From Hyphomicrobium sp. (GTDB lineage: Bacteria; Pseudomonadota; Alphaproteobacteria; Rhizobiales; Hyphomicrobiaceae), in assembly GCA_030148425.1 (NCBI GenBank), contig JASBTM010000008.1, positions 248,001 to 312,000 of the forward strand: a DNA stretch of 64,000 nt. The letters run 5' to 3'. Numbering within the stretch: position 1 is the first letter of the stretch; the number at the start of each line of letters is the position of its first letter. Shown here piece by piece: positions 17,205 to 27,352 of this stretch. The notes below the pieces were generated by a model. That model made no database searches. It worked only from the letters and a program-made list of their open reading frames with translations, and had not been told where the DNA came from. The translations under genes and the position numbers were made by a program.

Positions 17205-18503
17205 ATGGCCAGAAATAATTTGAACAGCGTTTTGACAGAGCGGCGCGTTAGTACGGAAGACAACTCGGTTTCGATCGTAGAGGGACCCCGGGGACAGCCA
17301 GCAATGTCGAGCGTAAGCAATATCTCGCAGGTTCAACCCACAACTGCCGACACCTCCTCAAAGACCGAGGCGGCGCCGGAGGCACGCACGCGCGATACCA
17401 GCGACGCACCCGCCGGAACCGAAGCCGCAAAGCCAAGCTCACGCCGCAAGACCATTTTCATGGGAGTTGGTGTTCTGGCGCTGCTCGCCGCAGGTTACTA
17501 CGGCTACAGCTATTTCACGGTCGGCCGCTTCCTGATCTCGACAGACGACGCGTATGTCGGCGCCTACATGTCGATCATCTCTCCGAAGGTTTCCGCCTTC
17601 GTGAAAGAGGTTCCCGTCGTCGATAACCAGGAAGTGAAGACGGGCCAAGTGCTCGTCAACCTCGACGATGGCGACTATCGCCTTGCGCTCGAGCAGGCCC
17701 AGTCCAAGCTCGCGACGCAGATGGCCGTGATCAAGACGTTCGAAGCGCAGATCAGGTCGGCCGAAGCGACCGCCGCTCAGGCGCGCGCGCAACTGGACGC
17801 GGCAAAAGCCAATGTCATCAAGACGCAAGCCGATTTCGAGCGCACCGATGCATTGACCGCGAAGGATTATGCGTCGAAGTCGTCTCTCGACGCCGCCATC
17901 GCCGCCCGCGACTCTGCAACCGCAACCGTAAAAGCGAACAACGCCGGCATCCTGTCGGCCGACGCGAATGTCGCCCTGCTCCACGCCCAGCGCGACCAGG
18001 CTGAAAAGACCGCCAAGGAACTGCAGGTCGCCGTCGATCAGGCAAAGCGAGATCTATCGTTCACGACGATCTATGCGCCATTCGACGGCGTTATCGGCAA
18101 CCGCGGCGGCGTGCAGGCAGGAGATTACGTTACGCCCGGCAAGCGCCTCATGGCCGTCGTGCCGCTCGACAAGGTTTTCGTCGATGCGAACTACAAGGAA
18201 ACACAGCTTCCGCCCATCGTCGCCGGACAAAAGGCGACAGTGTGGGTCGACGCCCTCGACGGCGAAGCTCTGAAGGGCACTGTCGAAAGCGTCTCGCCCG
18301 CGTCCGGTTCGCAGTTCTCCCTTCTCCCCCCGGAGAACGCGACCGGCAACTTCACTAAGATCGTCCAGCGCGTGCCAGTGCGCATCGCGATCCCTGCGTC
18401 GGAGGCTAAAGGCAGGTTGCGTCCGGGCCTCTCGGTGGTGGTGAGCGTCGATACACGCGGCGTGCCACAGGATACGGCGCGCGAGAAAACCGCCCAGAAG
18501 TAA
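17205..18503 (+). CDS. emrA: HlyD/EmrA-type membrane fusion protein
   Basis: Periplasmic adaptor of a tripartite efflux pump, about 432 residues. One membrane anchor (IFMGVGVLALLAAGYYGYSY) is followed by the biotinyl-lipoyl half-motif DDAYVGAYMSIISPKVSAFV, a long helical hairpin rich in Ala/Gln/Lys, the second lipoyl half TTIYAPFDGVIGNRG and a beta-barrel domain. The start at 17205 (MARNNLNS) has GAGGCGGG upstream; other in-frame starts exist at 17160 and 17304. The inner-membrane partner follows after 39 bp. Substrate unknown; drug or solvent export is inferred. Confidence 0.92.
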   Translation: MARNNLNSVLTERRVSTEDNSVSIVEGPRGQPAMSSVSNISQVQPTTADTSSKTEAAPEARTRDTSDAPAGTEAAKPSSRRKTIFMGVGVLALLAAGYYGYSYFTVGRFLISTDDAYVGAYMSIISPKVSAFVKEVPVVDNQEVKTGQVLVNLDDGDYRLALEQAQSKLATQMAVIKTFEAQIRSAEATAAQARAQLDAAKANVIKTQADFERTDALTAKDYASKSSLDAAIAARDSATATVKANNAGILSADANVALLHAQRDQAEKTAKELQVAVDQAKRDLSFTTIYAPFDGVIGNRGGVQAGDYVTPGKRLMAVVPLDKVFVDANYKETQLPPIVAGQKATVWVDALDGEALKGTVESVSPASGSQFSLLPPENATGNFTKIVQRVPVRIAIPASEAKGRLRPGLSVVVSVDTRGVPQDTAREKTAQK

Positions 18504-18542
18504 CGCGCTGGATTGCTCACCCGAAAAGACTAGCGGCCGGCC

Positions 18543-20129
18543 ATGACGATAGCGACGACATATTCGGATGAACCGAGGAAGCTCGAGTGGATCGGCGTCA
18601 CGCCGCGCCAGCTCGCGGGCTTCCTAGCCATGGTCTTCGGCATGTTCATGGCGATCCTGGACATCCAGATCGTCTCGGCGTCGCTGAAGGAAATCCAAGC
18701 CGGAATTTCCGCGAGTTCCGATGAAATCCCTTGGGTGCAGACGTCGTACCTCATCGCCGAAGTCGTTATGATTCCGTTGTCGGGATTTCTCGCGCGGGTG
18801 TTCTCGACGCGCACCTTGTTCTTCTCCGCGGCCATCGGATTCACGGCAGCCAGCGCGCTATGCGCAACGGCGACGAGCATCAACGAGATGATCGTTTATC
18901 GTGCCATCCAGGGCTTCATCGGCGGCGGCATGATCCCAAGCGTCTTCGCAGTCGCCTTCACGCTTTTCCCGCGCTCGAAGCAAAGCATCGTCTCGCCGAT
19001 CATCGGTCTTGTCGCGACGCTCGCCCCGACCATCGGCCCGACCGTGGGCGGCTATCTGACCGACACCTACTCGTGGCATTGGCTGTTTCTCATCAACGTC
19101 GTGCCGGGCATCCTCGTCGCGATTGCCGTGTTTTTCCTCGTCGACTTCGATCAGCCCAACTATTCGCTCCTGAACCGCTTCGACTTCGTCGGCCTTCTCG
19201 GCATGGCGACGTTTCTCGGTTCCCTCGAATACGTCTTGGAAGAAGGCCCGCGCTACGACTGGTTTGACGATCAGACCATCGCGACCTTCGGCGTACTGAC
19301 GGTCATCGGCGCAATCGTCTTCTTCTGGCGCGCCGCGACAGCGAGAGATCCTATCGTCGAGCTGCGCGCCTTCAAGAACCGCAACTTCGCATTCGGATCC
19401 GCTTTCAGCTTCACGATGGGCATCGGCCTCTACGGCCTGACGTATGTCTATCCCGTCTTCCTCGGTCAGGTGCGCGGCTACGACTCCTTGATGATCGGCG
19501 AGACGATGTTCGTCACCGGCGTCGCGATGTTCTTGACCGCACCGATCAGCGGCCGCCTCTCGTCGCTGATCGACCCGCGCTACATGATGTTGATCGGCTT
19601 CGCCGGCTTCGCGCTCGGCACCTATATCGCCTCGTTCATCACACCCGATTGGGATTTCTGGGAGCTTCTCCTCCCGCAGATCCTCCGCGGATCGTCTCTC
19701 ATGTTGTGCATGGTCCCGATCACGAACCTCTCGCTCGGAACGCTGCCGCACGATCAAATGAAGAACGCGTCCGGCCTTTTTAATCTCACGCGTAACCTCG
19801 GCGGCGCAGTCGGGCTCGCGGCGATCAATACGCTCCTCAACAAGCGCCTCGACTTGCATCTCGCACGCTTGCACGAGCAGGTTGCCTGGGGCCATTCCGT
19901 GGCCGAAGAACGATTGGCCGGCATGCAGCAGAATTTCGGAATGGCGATGCACTCCGACGGCGACATGGCCGCATTGAAGAAGCTAGCAGGCCTCGTGCGC
20001 AATCAAGCCAACGTCTTGTCGTTCGCTGATCTATTCCTGGTGTTGACGGTCCTTTTCGCCATCACCGGGCTGTTCACGCTGCTGATGCGGAAGCCGGGCG
20101 CCGTTCCCGCTGGAGCGGGCGGTCACTAA
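18543..20129 (+). CDS. emrB: DHA2-family MFS efflux transporter (EmrB/QacA type)
   Basis: A 528-residue multispanning protein with features of 14-TM drug:H+ antiporters: first helix QLAGFLAMVFGMFMAILDIQ, motif D1-like LDIQIVSASL and motif C-like IIGLVATLAPTIGPTVGGYL. Paired with the upstream adaptor it forms an EmrAB-type pump; an outer-membrane TolC is needed and is not encoded here. Start ATG at 18543. Control by the divergent TetR is inferred from the operators. Confidence 0.95.
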   Translation: MTIATTYSDEPRKLEWIGVTPRQLAGFLAMVFGMFMAILDIQIVSASLKEIQAGISASSDEIPWVQTSYLIAEVVMIPLSGFLARVFSTRTLFFSAAIGFTAASALCATATSINEMIVYRAIQGFIGGGMIPSVFAVAFTLFPRSKQSIVSPIIGLVATLAPTIGPTVGGYLTDTYSWHWLFLINVVPGILVAIAVFFLVDFDQPNYSLLNRFDFVGLLGMATFLGSLEYVLEEGPRYDWFDDQTIATFGVLTVIGAIVFFWRAATARDPIVELRAFKNRNFAFGSAFSFTMGIGLYGLTYVYPVFLGQVRGYDSLMIGETMFVTGVAMFLTAPISGRLSSLIDPRYMMLIGFAGFALGTYIASFITPDWDFWELLLPQILRGSSLMLCMVPITNLSLGTLPHDQMKNASGLFNLTRNLGGAVGLAAINTLLNKRLDLHLARLHEQVAWGHSVAEERLAGMQQNFGMAMHSDGDMAALKKLAGLVRNQANVLSFADLFLVLTVLFAITGLFTLLMRKPGAVPAGAGGH

Positions 20130-20410
20130 CGGATCTTCGCTTCGATCGCCGCCTTGTCGATCGAAATGGAGATGCGGAATTTCATTAAGACTTTGCGCAA
20201 GCATCTCGCGACAACCGCGCGTTCCAAGCAAACGAGCGTTCTAACGTCGTATGTCGAATGCCCTAGCAAGCTTCTATTCATCGTATCGAATTTCAGCGCC
20301 CTCCCTACTTGCCTTCGGCTGCGATCTGCTGCATTGCAACAGTGCCTGCAGAATACCGAGGCTCAGCGCCTCTTCGTCTCCATAGCCACCCCCAGCTTGG
20401 TAGATAAAAT

Positions 20411-21571
20411 ATGGCCCAGCCCAACGGCAGCGCAGAAAAAAGCACCGAGAAAACCGTACTCGTGCTTCAAGGCGGCGGAGCTCTTGGAGCCTATCAGGCC
20501 GGAGCTTACGAAGCGCTCTGTTCCGCCGGTCTCGACCCTGAATGGGTCGCAGGCATTTCAATCGGTGCCATCAATTCCGCAATCATCGCAGGAAATCCTC
20601 CCGAACGGCGCGTCAAGCGTCTGCGTGAATTCTGGGACCGTGTCTCGAGCCACTTGTTGTTACCGCCGATTTCCGCCGACAACGCGTCTCGCAAGATTTT
20701 CAACGAGACGAGCGCCGCCCTCGTCGCTTCGACCGGCGCACCGGGATTTTTCGAGCCGCGATATCCTCCCGCGCTCTTTATGCTGCCGGGAACACCGCAG
20801 GCCATCAGCGTCTACGACACCACCCCGCTGAAAAAGACACTGCTCGAACTCGTCGATTTCGATCTTCTCAATTCCGGCAGGGTTCGCTGCAGCGTCGGCG
20901 CGGTCGAGGTCGCGACGGGCAACCAAGTCTATTTCGACAGCGCTACCGAGACGATCATCCCCGAGCACATCATGGCGAGCGGCGCGCTACCGCCCGGTTT
21001 CCCTCCGGTCGAGATCGACGGCACGCTCTATTGGGACGGCGGCATCGTCTCGAACACACCGCTGCAATACGTTCTCGACGGCAGCCTTCCCCGCCGCGAC
21101 ATGTGCATTTTCCAGGTCGACCTGTTCAGCTCACAGGGCACCATTCCGGAAACGCTTTTCGACGTGCAAACGCGCGAAAAGGAAATCCGCTATTCGAGCC
21201 GCACGCGCTTGAACACCGACTACTCAAAGCTTCTCCAGGAGTTGCGCCGCGCCGTTCGGCGTCTCGACGGCGTACTACCTGACGAGATCAAAACATCCTT
21301 CGACTGGAAGCTTTTGTCGACGCACAGCTGCGACGCCGCGATCACGATCGTCCATCTCATTCATCGCCGCGCGGTCTATTCCACGCAGTCGAATGACTAT
21401 GAATTTTCCCGCTACACCGTCAACGAGCACTGGCGCGCGGGCAGCGACGACGTCCAACGCACGCTGAGCAATCCGGCTTGGATTGATCGGAAGCCGCCCT
21501 CCGACGGCGTGATGGTGCTCGACCTGACGAAAGAACTTGCCCCCCCACCGCCCCCGGAGACGCACTCATGA
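20411..21571 (+). CDS. Patatin-like phospholipase family protein
   Basis: A 386-residue serine hydrolase. The oxyanion loop [13 protein letters not shown] lies near residue 18, nucleophile motif [10 protein letters not shown] near 49 and the catalytic DGG in YWDGGIVSN near 213. A C-terminal DUF3734-like segment follows, as in many alphaproteobacterial patatins. It overlaps the next gene by four bases (ATGA), so the three genes 20411-23102 form an operon with acetoacetate decarboxylase and 3-hydroxybutyrate dehydrogenase. A role in polyhydroxybutyrate or lipid mobilisation is inferred only. Confidence 0.92.
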   Translation: MAQPNGSAEKSTEKTVLVLQGGGALGAYQAGAYEALCSAGLDPEWVAGISIGAINSAIIAGNPPERRVKRLREFWDRVSSHLLLPPISADNASRKIFNETSAALVASTGAPGFFEPRYPPALFMLPGTPQAISVYDTTPLKKTLLELVDFDLLNSGRVRCSVGAVEVATGNQVYFDSATETIIPEHIMASGALPPGFPPVEIDGTLYWDGGIVSNTPLQYVLDGSLPRRDMCIFQVDLFSSQGTIPETLFDVQTREKEIRYSSRTRLNTDYSKLLQELRRAVRRLDGVLPDEIKTSFDWKLLSTHSCDAAITIVHLIHRRAVYSTQSNDYEFSRYTVNEHWRAGSDDVQRTLSNPAWIDRKPPSDGVMVLDLTKELAPPPPPETHS

Positions 21572-22311
21572 AAATAGCGGACGTCAAGAAACGCGCGTAT
21601 GCGATGCCTCTGACAAGTCCAGCCTTTCCACCCGGTCCCTATCGTTTCATCAATCGCGAATATCTCATTATTACCTACCGCACTGATCGCGAAGCTCTCG
21701 AAAAAGTCGTTCCCGAACCCCTCACCTTCGACGAACCTATCGTCAAATACGAATTCATTCGCATGCCGGATTCGACCGGCTTCGGCGATTACACGGAATC
21801 GGGTCAAGTCATCCCGGTCAAATTCAACGGCGTCGAAGGCGGCTATACGCACGCCATGTTCCTGAACGACGGCCCTCCGATCTACGGCGGCCGCGAGCTT
21901 TGGGGCTTCCCGAAAAAATTTGCGAAACCGACACTCGGCCCCGACATCGATACCCTCGTCGGCACGCTCGACTACGGCAGTGTCCGCATCGCGACCGGCA
22001 CGATGGGCTTCAAGCACAAGGCGCTCGATCCCGCCGCGGTGGCCAAGTCTCTCGCCGTCCCGAACTATCTCTTGAAGATCATCCCGCACGTCGATGGCAC
22101 CCCGCGTATTCTCGAGCTCGTCGACTATCGACTCGAAGACGTGACGGTCAAAGGCGCGTGGAGCGGACCCGGCGCACTCGATCTTCGGCCGCATGCCCTC
22201 GCCCCCATCGCGGAACTTCCGGTGCGCGAGATCATCTCCGCAACTCACATCCTGGCCGACCTCACGCTCGGCCTCGGCAAAGTCGTCTACGACTATCTCG
22301 ATACAAAATAG
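21568..22311 (+). CDS. adc: Acetoacetate decarboxylase
   Basis: Converts acetoacetate to acetone and CO2. The 247-residue protein matches the family, with the Schiff-base lysine in [12 protein letters not shown] (K116 expected by alignment with Clostridium Lys115) and the conserved [19 protein letters not shown] before it. Start ATG overlaps the patatin stop; 3-hydroxybutyrate dehydrogenase follows 14 bp downstream with AGGAAG as ribosome site. Its operon position ties it to ketone-body metabolism. Confidence 0.95.
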   Translation: MKIADVKKRAYAMPLTSPAFPPGPYRFINREYLIITYRTDREALEKVVPEPLTFDEPIVKYEFIRMPDSTGFGDYTESGQVIPVKFNGVEGGYTHAMFLNDGPPIYGGRELWGFPKKFAKPTLGPDIDTLVGTLDYGSVRIATGTMGFKHKALDPAAVAKSLAVPNYLLKIIPHVDGTPRILELVDYRLEDVTVKGAWSGPGALDLRPHALAPIAELPVREIISATHILADLTLGLGKVVYDYLDTK

Positions 22312-22325
22312 GAAGGAAACGCCTC

Positions 22326-23102
22326 ATGAAACTCGACGGCAAGGTCGCGCTCATCACGGGCGCTGCGAGCGGCATCGGCCATCAGATCGCACGGCGCTAC
22401 GTCGAAGCGGGCGGCCGCGTCGCCATCGCCGACTTGAACCTCGATGCGGCGACTGCCGCCGCGAAGGAACTCGGCGGCGAAAAGGATGCGATCGCAGTCG
22501 CGATGGATGTCTCTAACGAAGACCAGGTAAACGCCGGCGCGGAAAAAACCGCGAAGGCATTCGGCACCATCGACATTCTCGTCTCCAACGCCGGCATCCA
22601 GATCGTCCATCCGATCGAAGACTATCCGTTCTCCGATTGGAAGAAGATCATGGCGATCCATGTCGACGGCGCGTTTCTAACGACGAAAGCGTGCGTGAAA
22701 TATATGTATCCGCAAAAGTCCGGCGCGCTGATCTACATGGGCTCGGTTCACAGCCACGAGGCGTCGCCGCTGAAATCCGCTTACGTCGCCGCCAAGCACG
22801 CCATCCTTGGCCTCGGCCGCGTGATGGCGAAGGAAGGCGCGCCGCACGGCGTCCGCTCTAACGTCATTTGCCCCGGCTTCGTCCGCACGCCGCTCGTCGA
22901 CAAGCAGATCCCGCAGCAGGCGGCCGAACTCGGCATCACCGAGGAACGCGTCATCAAGGAAGTGATGCTCGGCGAGACGGTCGACAAGGAATTCACGATG
23001 GTGACCGATATCGCCGAAGTGGCTCTCTTCCTCGCCGCCTTCAAGACCAACGCCATGACCGGCGAAAGCATCATTGTCAGCCACGGCTGGCATATGAACT
23101 AG
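22326..23102 (+). CDS. bdhA: 3-Hydroxybutyrate dehydrogenase (SDR family)
   Basis: NAD-dependent interconversion of 3-hydroxybutyrate and acetoacetate. The 258-residue short-chain dehydrogenase has the nucleotide motif TGAASGIG near residue 11, NAG in VSNAGIQ, and the catalytic Ser with YVAAK near 155. The substrate is assigned from overall resemblance and from its neighbour acetoacetate decarboxylase. The frame is open further upstream, but ATG 22326 is the correct SDR N terminus ([14 protein letters not shown]). Together with adc it channels PHB monomers. Confidence 0.92.
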   Translation: MKLDGKVALITGAASGIGHQIARRYVEAGGRVAIADLNLDAATAAAKELGGEKDAIAVAMDVSNEDQVNAGAEKTAKAFGTIDILVSNAGIQIVHPIEDYPFSDWKKIMAIHVDGAFLTTKACVKYMYPQKSGALIYMGSVHSHEASPLKSAYVAAKHAILGLGRVMAKEGAPHGVRSNVICPGFVRTPLVDKQIPQQAAELGITEERVIKEVMLGETVDKEFTMVTDIAEVALFLAAFKTNAMTGESIIVSHGWHMN

Positions 23103-23127
23103 GTCATCGCAAGACGTACAAAACAGA

Positions 23128-23211
23128 TGTCATCCTCGGGCTTGTCCCGAGGATCCATTCATCATCCGCACTGCTGCACGAAAAATCCTCGGCATAAAGC
23201 CGAGGATGACA
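23128..23211. repeat. Family-A palindromic repeat pair
   Basis: Arms TGTCATCCTCGGGCTTGTCC...GAGGATCC and inverted AATCCTCGGC...GAGGATGACA, separated by about 23 bp, immediately after bdhA. Further remnants (CCGACCTTCGCCGGCATGAT at 23226 and a GGCCGCCAAGGCGGC hairpin at 23294) indicate a second, degraded family-B element up to about 23325. Confidence 0.85.
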
Positions 23212-23386
23212 TTTGCGATGTGACGCCGACCTTCGCCGGCATGATGGAGCGGAGAGCAAAGCCAGCGTCCATCCGTTCTCTCACTTCACGTCATGGCCGC
23301 CAAGGCGGCTATCCACGACAAAACCTTCAACAAATCGCCCAACACCCGTGTCCCGTGGATCGTGAAGTCTGCGGGAATGCCTGTTC

Positions 23387-24652
23387 TCACTCGCCTGGCG
23401 CGCACTGAGGTTCGGCTTCCGGTTGATGATGCGCGATGTGACGGCCGTGCTTGGGATCCGTCGCCATCGAGATGGCCCAGAACACCAGTCCGCCGAGCGC
23501 CAGAGCCGCGCCGACGTAACCCGTCGAGCTCCAGCCATAGCCGCCAGCGATGGCAAGACCTCCGAGCCACGGCCCGATAGCGTTCGCCGTATTGAACGCA
23601 CTGTGATTGAGCGAAGCGGCAAGCGTCTGCGCATCATCCGCGACATCCATCAGCCGCGTCTGTAGAGGCACGCCGAGCGCTCCACCGCAGCCGATCATGA
23701 ATACGACCAGCGTCACCGCGTAAATGTTGCCGACCGCGAACGGAAAGACCGCCAACCAGAACGCGCTCCATACCAAAAGGCCGCCAGCCGTCGCCATCAG
23801 CGCGCGGTCCGCCAGCCACGCCGCGACAAACGTCCCGATGGTCATGCCGAGGCCGAAGAACATCAGCACGATGGGCACCACGGAAGGCTCGACGTGCGTC
23901 ACCTCCATCAGCGTCGACGCGAGATAGGAATAGACGGCGAACATACCGCCAAAGCCGATGGCGCCGATGCCGAGCGTCAGCCAGACCTGTGTCCGCTTCA
24001 GCGCGCCGAGTTCGCGCGCCATGCTTGCCCCCTCCACCGGCCTGTCGGCAGGCACGAAGATCCAGACGAGCAACACCGTCAGCGAAGCAAGAATACCGAC
24101 AATACCAAACCCGAAGCGCCAGCCGGCCGCCTGACCGATCCACGTCGCCACCGGAACGCCGACGATTGTCGCGATCGTGAGACCGATCAACACGCGCGAC
24201 GCCGCCTGCGTGCGCGCATTCGGCGGGACAAGCGAGGCTGCAACCAGCATCGCCACGCCGAAGTAGGCGCCGTGCGGTAGGCCGCTCAAAAATCGGAAAG
24301 CCACCATCGTCTCGTAGGTCGGCGCAAACGCCGTCATTACGTTGAACACGGCGAAACACGCCATCAACGCCAGAAGCAATCGCCGCCTCGGCCAGCGAGC
24401 GGCAAGCACCGCGATCACCGGCGCACCGACAACGACGCCAAGCGCATAGGCGCTGATGGCATGCCCAGCCACTGGCTCGGTGATGCCGAACGTCGCCGCG
24501 AAATACGGCAATAGGCTCATCGCCGCGAATTCCGTCGTCCCGATCGCGAAGCCGCCCACGGCCAACGCAAACAGCACGAGACGGACCTGCCCCGGCGTCA
24601 ACGTCGGCGGCGCCGCGCGCACGCTTTCGAACCCAGCTGCCTTTGCATCCAT
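23387..24652 (-). CDS. MFS transporter (AraJ/DHA1-like)
   Basis: A 421-residue, 12-TM major facilitator. The first helix reads VRLVLFALAVGGFAIGTTEF, typical of the AraJ/YdhP-type sugar or drug efflux group, and motif A-like ARWPRRRLLLALM follows TM2-3. The start at 24652 (MDAKAAGF) has AAGGCAAAG upstream; the frame stays open to 24940 but that part is untypical. Substrate unknown. It is alone on its strand. Confidence 0.9.
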   Translation of the reverse strand: MDAKAAGFESVRAAPPTLTPGQVRLVLFALAVGGFAIGTTEFAAMSLLPYFAATFGITEPVAGHAISAYALGVVVGAPVIAVLAARWPRRRLLLALMACFAVFNVMTAFAPTYETMVAFRFLSGLPHGAYFGVAMLVAASLVPPNARTQAASRVLIGLTIATIVGVPVATWIGQAAGWRFGFGIVGILASLTVLLVWIFVPADRPVEGASMARELGALKRTQVWLTLGIGAIGFGGMFAVYSYLASTLMEVTHVEPSVVPIVLMFFGLGMTIGTFVAAWLADRALMATAGGLLVWSAFWLAVFPFAVGNIYAVTLVVFMIGCGGALGVPLQTRLMDVADDAQTLAASLNHSAFNTANAIGPWLGGLAIAGGYGWSSTGYVGAALALGGLVFWAISMATDPKHGRHIAHHQPEAEPQCAPGE

Positions 24653-24989
24653 TTTGACTTTGCCTTGCGTCTTGCTGTCGAGGGTCCTGCGGTCGAGCTT
24701 CGCTGCGGCGCGCAAGAAAAATATCGCGGCGTAAGTAACGGCATATCTTACGGAATTCGTTCCGCGTCGAGATGGCGGAGCTTCGGATTTTGCAAGTGCG
24801 AACTGTCGCACGCTCATAGCTGATCCGTCAGCGCCCGATTCACTGGGTTTCTGACGGCTGCGGCCGAACGCCTCCCAATGTCGGCGGCGGAGGTGTTCCC
24901 TGGGGAACAGCCGCCAAGCTGTGCGGGGCGCAACTAACAAATCCCGCTGCCGGCTCGGGCTTTACCTGATCGAAGCATGGGAGACGGTC

Positions 24990-25139
24990 ATGCCAACGAA
25001 GCAATCGTCGTTCGCGGCGCTCGTTTGCGCCATTCTCGCTGTTGCCGCTTTGGTTCAACCCGCGTGGGCTGGCAATGCCACAATGATGCGCGAAGCTGCC
25101 GCCGCAACTTCCAAGGAAACCGCCGCGCATCCACTTTGA
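24990..25139 (+). CDS. Possible 49-residue secreted peptide
   Basis: Within the 637-bp gap between the MFS gene and the polyketide synthase there is a short frame encoding a signal peptide (SFAALVCAILAVAALVQPAW, cleavage after AWA) and about 23 mature residues. A GGGAG lies six bases before the ATG. Support is limited to the signal-peptide pattern and ribosome site; the rest of the gap shows no other gene. Confidence 0.35.
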   Translation: MPTKQSSFAALVCAILAVAALVQPAWAGNATMMREAAAATSKETAAHPL

Positions 25140-25289
25140 CGGCCCAGGCTGCAGGGAAGCCGCCGGCCTACGGAACCCGAATATGCTGCAGATGATTACT
25201 CCCCAAAGGCCCAGAGGCAATATGCGCCCGCCCGCGCCCATTTCGCGTTGCGCCCCGCAGAACACCTATTTTTCCGGAGGCACGCGGCC

Positions 25290-26414
25290 ATGACGTTTCT
25301 CACGATCAACGGGCCGGAAGTCCGCCACGCACACGCGCGACGGCTAAGCGGTCTCCCCGTCGACATTCTCTCGATAGCGACGGCAAATCCCGGACACCGC
25401 TTCAGCCAGCAGGATGTGCTCCTCAACGCCCTCGACGTGTTCCCGCACTTCGGACGAATGAGCAGCCTCTTCGGCAACGCTGGCATCGAGCATCGCTACA
25501 TGTGCCAGCCGATGTCCTGGTATCGCGAGCCTCATACTTGGGAAGAGCGGACCGTCGTCTACCAGACGCACGCTCTCGACTTGCTCGAAGAGGTCGCCGT
25601 CAACGCTGTCGCCCAGTCTGGCCTGAAACTCGCCGACATCGACGCAATCGTGACGAACACGATCACAGGCCTCGCGATCCCGAGTCTCGACGCGCTTCTA
25701 ATGAACCGGCTGGAATTCTCTCCGAACGTCGAGCGCTTGCCAATCTTCGGCCTCGGATGCGGAGGCGGCGTCGCGGGCCTGTGCCGCGCCGCGCGTATGG
25801 CGCAAGCTCGGCCCGGCAGCACCGTATTGTTCTTGACGGTCGATCTTTGCAGCCTGTGCATCCGGCCCAACGATCCCGCAGCAGCGATGTTCGTTTCCGC
25901 GGCCTTGTTCGCAGATGGCGCCGCGGGCGTCGTCCTGCGGACATCGCGAAACCCGGCGTCGAAGCCAGCGGCCGACCGCACCAGCTCCCGCGCTAAAATC
26001 CTTGCATCCGGCGAGCATCTTTGGCCGGACACGCGGCATATCATGGGCTGGGATGTCAAAGAGGACGGCTTCGGCGTTGTGTTGAGCGCAGATCTCCCAA
26101 ATCTGATGCAAGACGAACTGGCCCGCGTAACGCTGCAGTTTCTCACCCGCCACGGTATCGCACTCGAGGATTTGAAAGGCTTTCTGTTTCATCCCGGCGG
26201 ACGAAAAATTCTCGAGACAGCGGAAGACGCGCTTCGAATAAAGCGGGAGAAAATCGCACACTCCTGGGCGGTGCTGCGCGATTTCGGCAATATGTCTTCG
26301 GCGACTGCGCTGTTCATCCTTCAGCGTGCGATAGAGGCCGGCGACAGGGGCGAGCACCTTCTCGCTGCGTTCGGCCCGGGCTTCTCCGCGTATTTCGCCG
26401 TAATCGAGCTTTGA
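25290..26414 (+). CDS. Type III polyketide synthase (chalcone/stilbene synthase-like)
   Basis: A 374-residue homodimeric thiolase-fold enzyme that extends an acyl-CoA starter with malonyl-CoA. The catalytic triad is visible: Cys in FGLGCGGGVAGL near residue 162, His in FHPGGRKILE near 304 and Asn in GNMSSAT near 337. The start is set by CCGGAGG nine bases upstream. It resembles bacterial alkylresorcinol/alkylpyrone synthases more than plant enzymes. A convergent ICMT-type methyltransferase gene follows; such enzymes methylate alkylresorcinols in other bacteria, so a membrane phenolic lipid product is inferred. Confidence 0.92.
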   Translation: MTFLTINGPEVRHAHARRLSGLPVDILSIATANPGHRFSQQDVLLNALDVFPHFGRMSSLFGNAGIEHRYMCQPMSWYREPHTWEERTVVYQTHALDLLEEVAVNAVAQSGLKLADIDAIVTNTITGLAIPSLDALLMNRLEFSPNVERLPIFGLGCGGGVAGLCRAARMAQARPGSTVLFLTVDLCSLCIRPNDPAAAMFVSAALFADGAAGVVLRTSRNPASKPAADRTSSRAKILASGEHLWPDTRHIMGWDVKEDGFGVVLSADLPNLMQDELARVTLQFLTRHGIALEDLKGFLFHPGGRKILETAEDALRIKREKIAHSWAVLRDFGNMSSATALFILQRAIEAGDRGEHLLAAFGPGFSAYFAVIEL

Positions 26415-26451
26415 GAGGCGCGCAGCGCCGACGAGACCGCACCCCACAGTG

Positions 26452-26994
26452 CTAAGGCGCGACGCCCTCTCCGTCAGCAACCCGATTGCGGCGGCCGGAT
26501 AAGCCTTCATCCTCTAGGACGATCTTGTAATACAGCACCGCCGACCAGACTGCCCCCATGATCACGCCGAGCGCGATGGATCCGAACACCATCGGCAACA
26601 GGAATGTTTCGACAATCGTCACCGCGTAGTTCGGATGCTTAATGAATTGATAAGGCCCGCGCCGGACGTCAGGTGCCGTATCGAGCGTGTAAATCCGGTG
26701 CGTCCAATATTCTCCAAGCGTGCCGATGACCCAGTACCGGACGACCTGCAAAGCGAGATAAATCACCGCGAGGATCGCGCTAATATTCGCGGTCGGGGAA
26801 ATAAGGAAATAGAGGCTCGCAATCCATGCAAGATGCGTGGTCGCGACCACCGGATAATACGGCGCGCCGACCTCTCGCGCACCCCTCGCGATCAGCGCCC
26901 GGGTATTACGCTGTGAATAAAGCTCTTCCAAGCCGCGCTGAAGCAGGATGACCAAAGCAACAATCTGCGGCCAACCTATTGAATCCATGGTCAT
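26452..26994 (-). CDS. Isoprenylcysteine carboxyl methyltransferase (ICMT)-family protein
   Basis: A 180-residue integral membrane methyltransferase with about four membrane segments and the ICMT C-terminal signature: GPYQFIKHPNYAVTIVE, then a hydrophobic helix and LYYKIVLEDEGLSG, the region that binds SAM. The start at 26994 (MTMDSIGW) is chosen. Bacterial homologs such as SrsB methylate products of type III polyketide synthases, fitting the adjacent convergent synthase gene 37 bp away. Confidence 0.85.
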   Translation of the reverse strand: MTMDSIGWPQIVALVILLQRGLEELYSQRNTRALIARGAREVGAPYYPVVATTHLAWIASLYFLISPTANISAILAVIYLALQVVRYWVIGTLGEYWTHRIYTLDTAPDVRRGPYQFIKHPNYAVTIVETFLLPMVFGSIALGVIMGAVWSAVLYYKIVLEDEGLSGRRNRVADGEGVAP

Positions 26995-27352
26995 GTTCAC
27001 ACCTGGGAAATAAAATGGTTCGTACCGCCGGATTCCGCATAAATAAGCGCCCGCCGCGCAAATTCCCATTCCCGGCCGCAAACTTAATCGTGAACGAAAT
27101 ATTTATAATCCGGCCAATGGCCGAATCCAGCATTTAGCCGAAGCAATCCGGCTCGTACCGAAATGATGACAGTTCAAATGCTGCCTTGACCCAAAATTAA
27201 TCAAAAAGCCGCAGCTTATTCTGAAATCGGAGAAAGGGGATTGGGGCTGCTGAATTCGATTGGCATTTCCGTTCCAAAACCCATTCGCATGATCGAGTGT
27301 GAAATGGTGTATCCGGGCCGGCTCAGCCTGGAGGACAACGAAAGCATTTGGA
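26995..27352. promoter_or_regulatory. Divergent, relatively AT-rich promoter region
   Basis: A 358-bp gap between the ICMT gene and the diguanylate cyclase gene, with AT-rich blocks at 27085-27130 and 27185-27220. It should hold both promoters. I see no clear operator palindrome. Confidence 0.4.
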
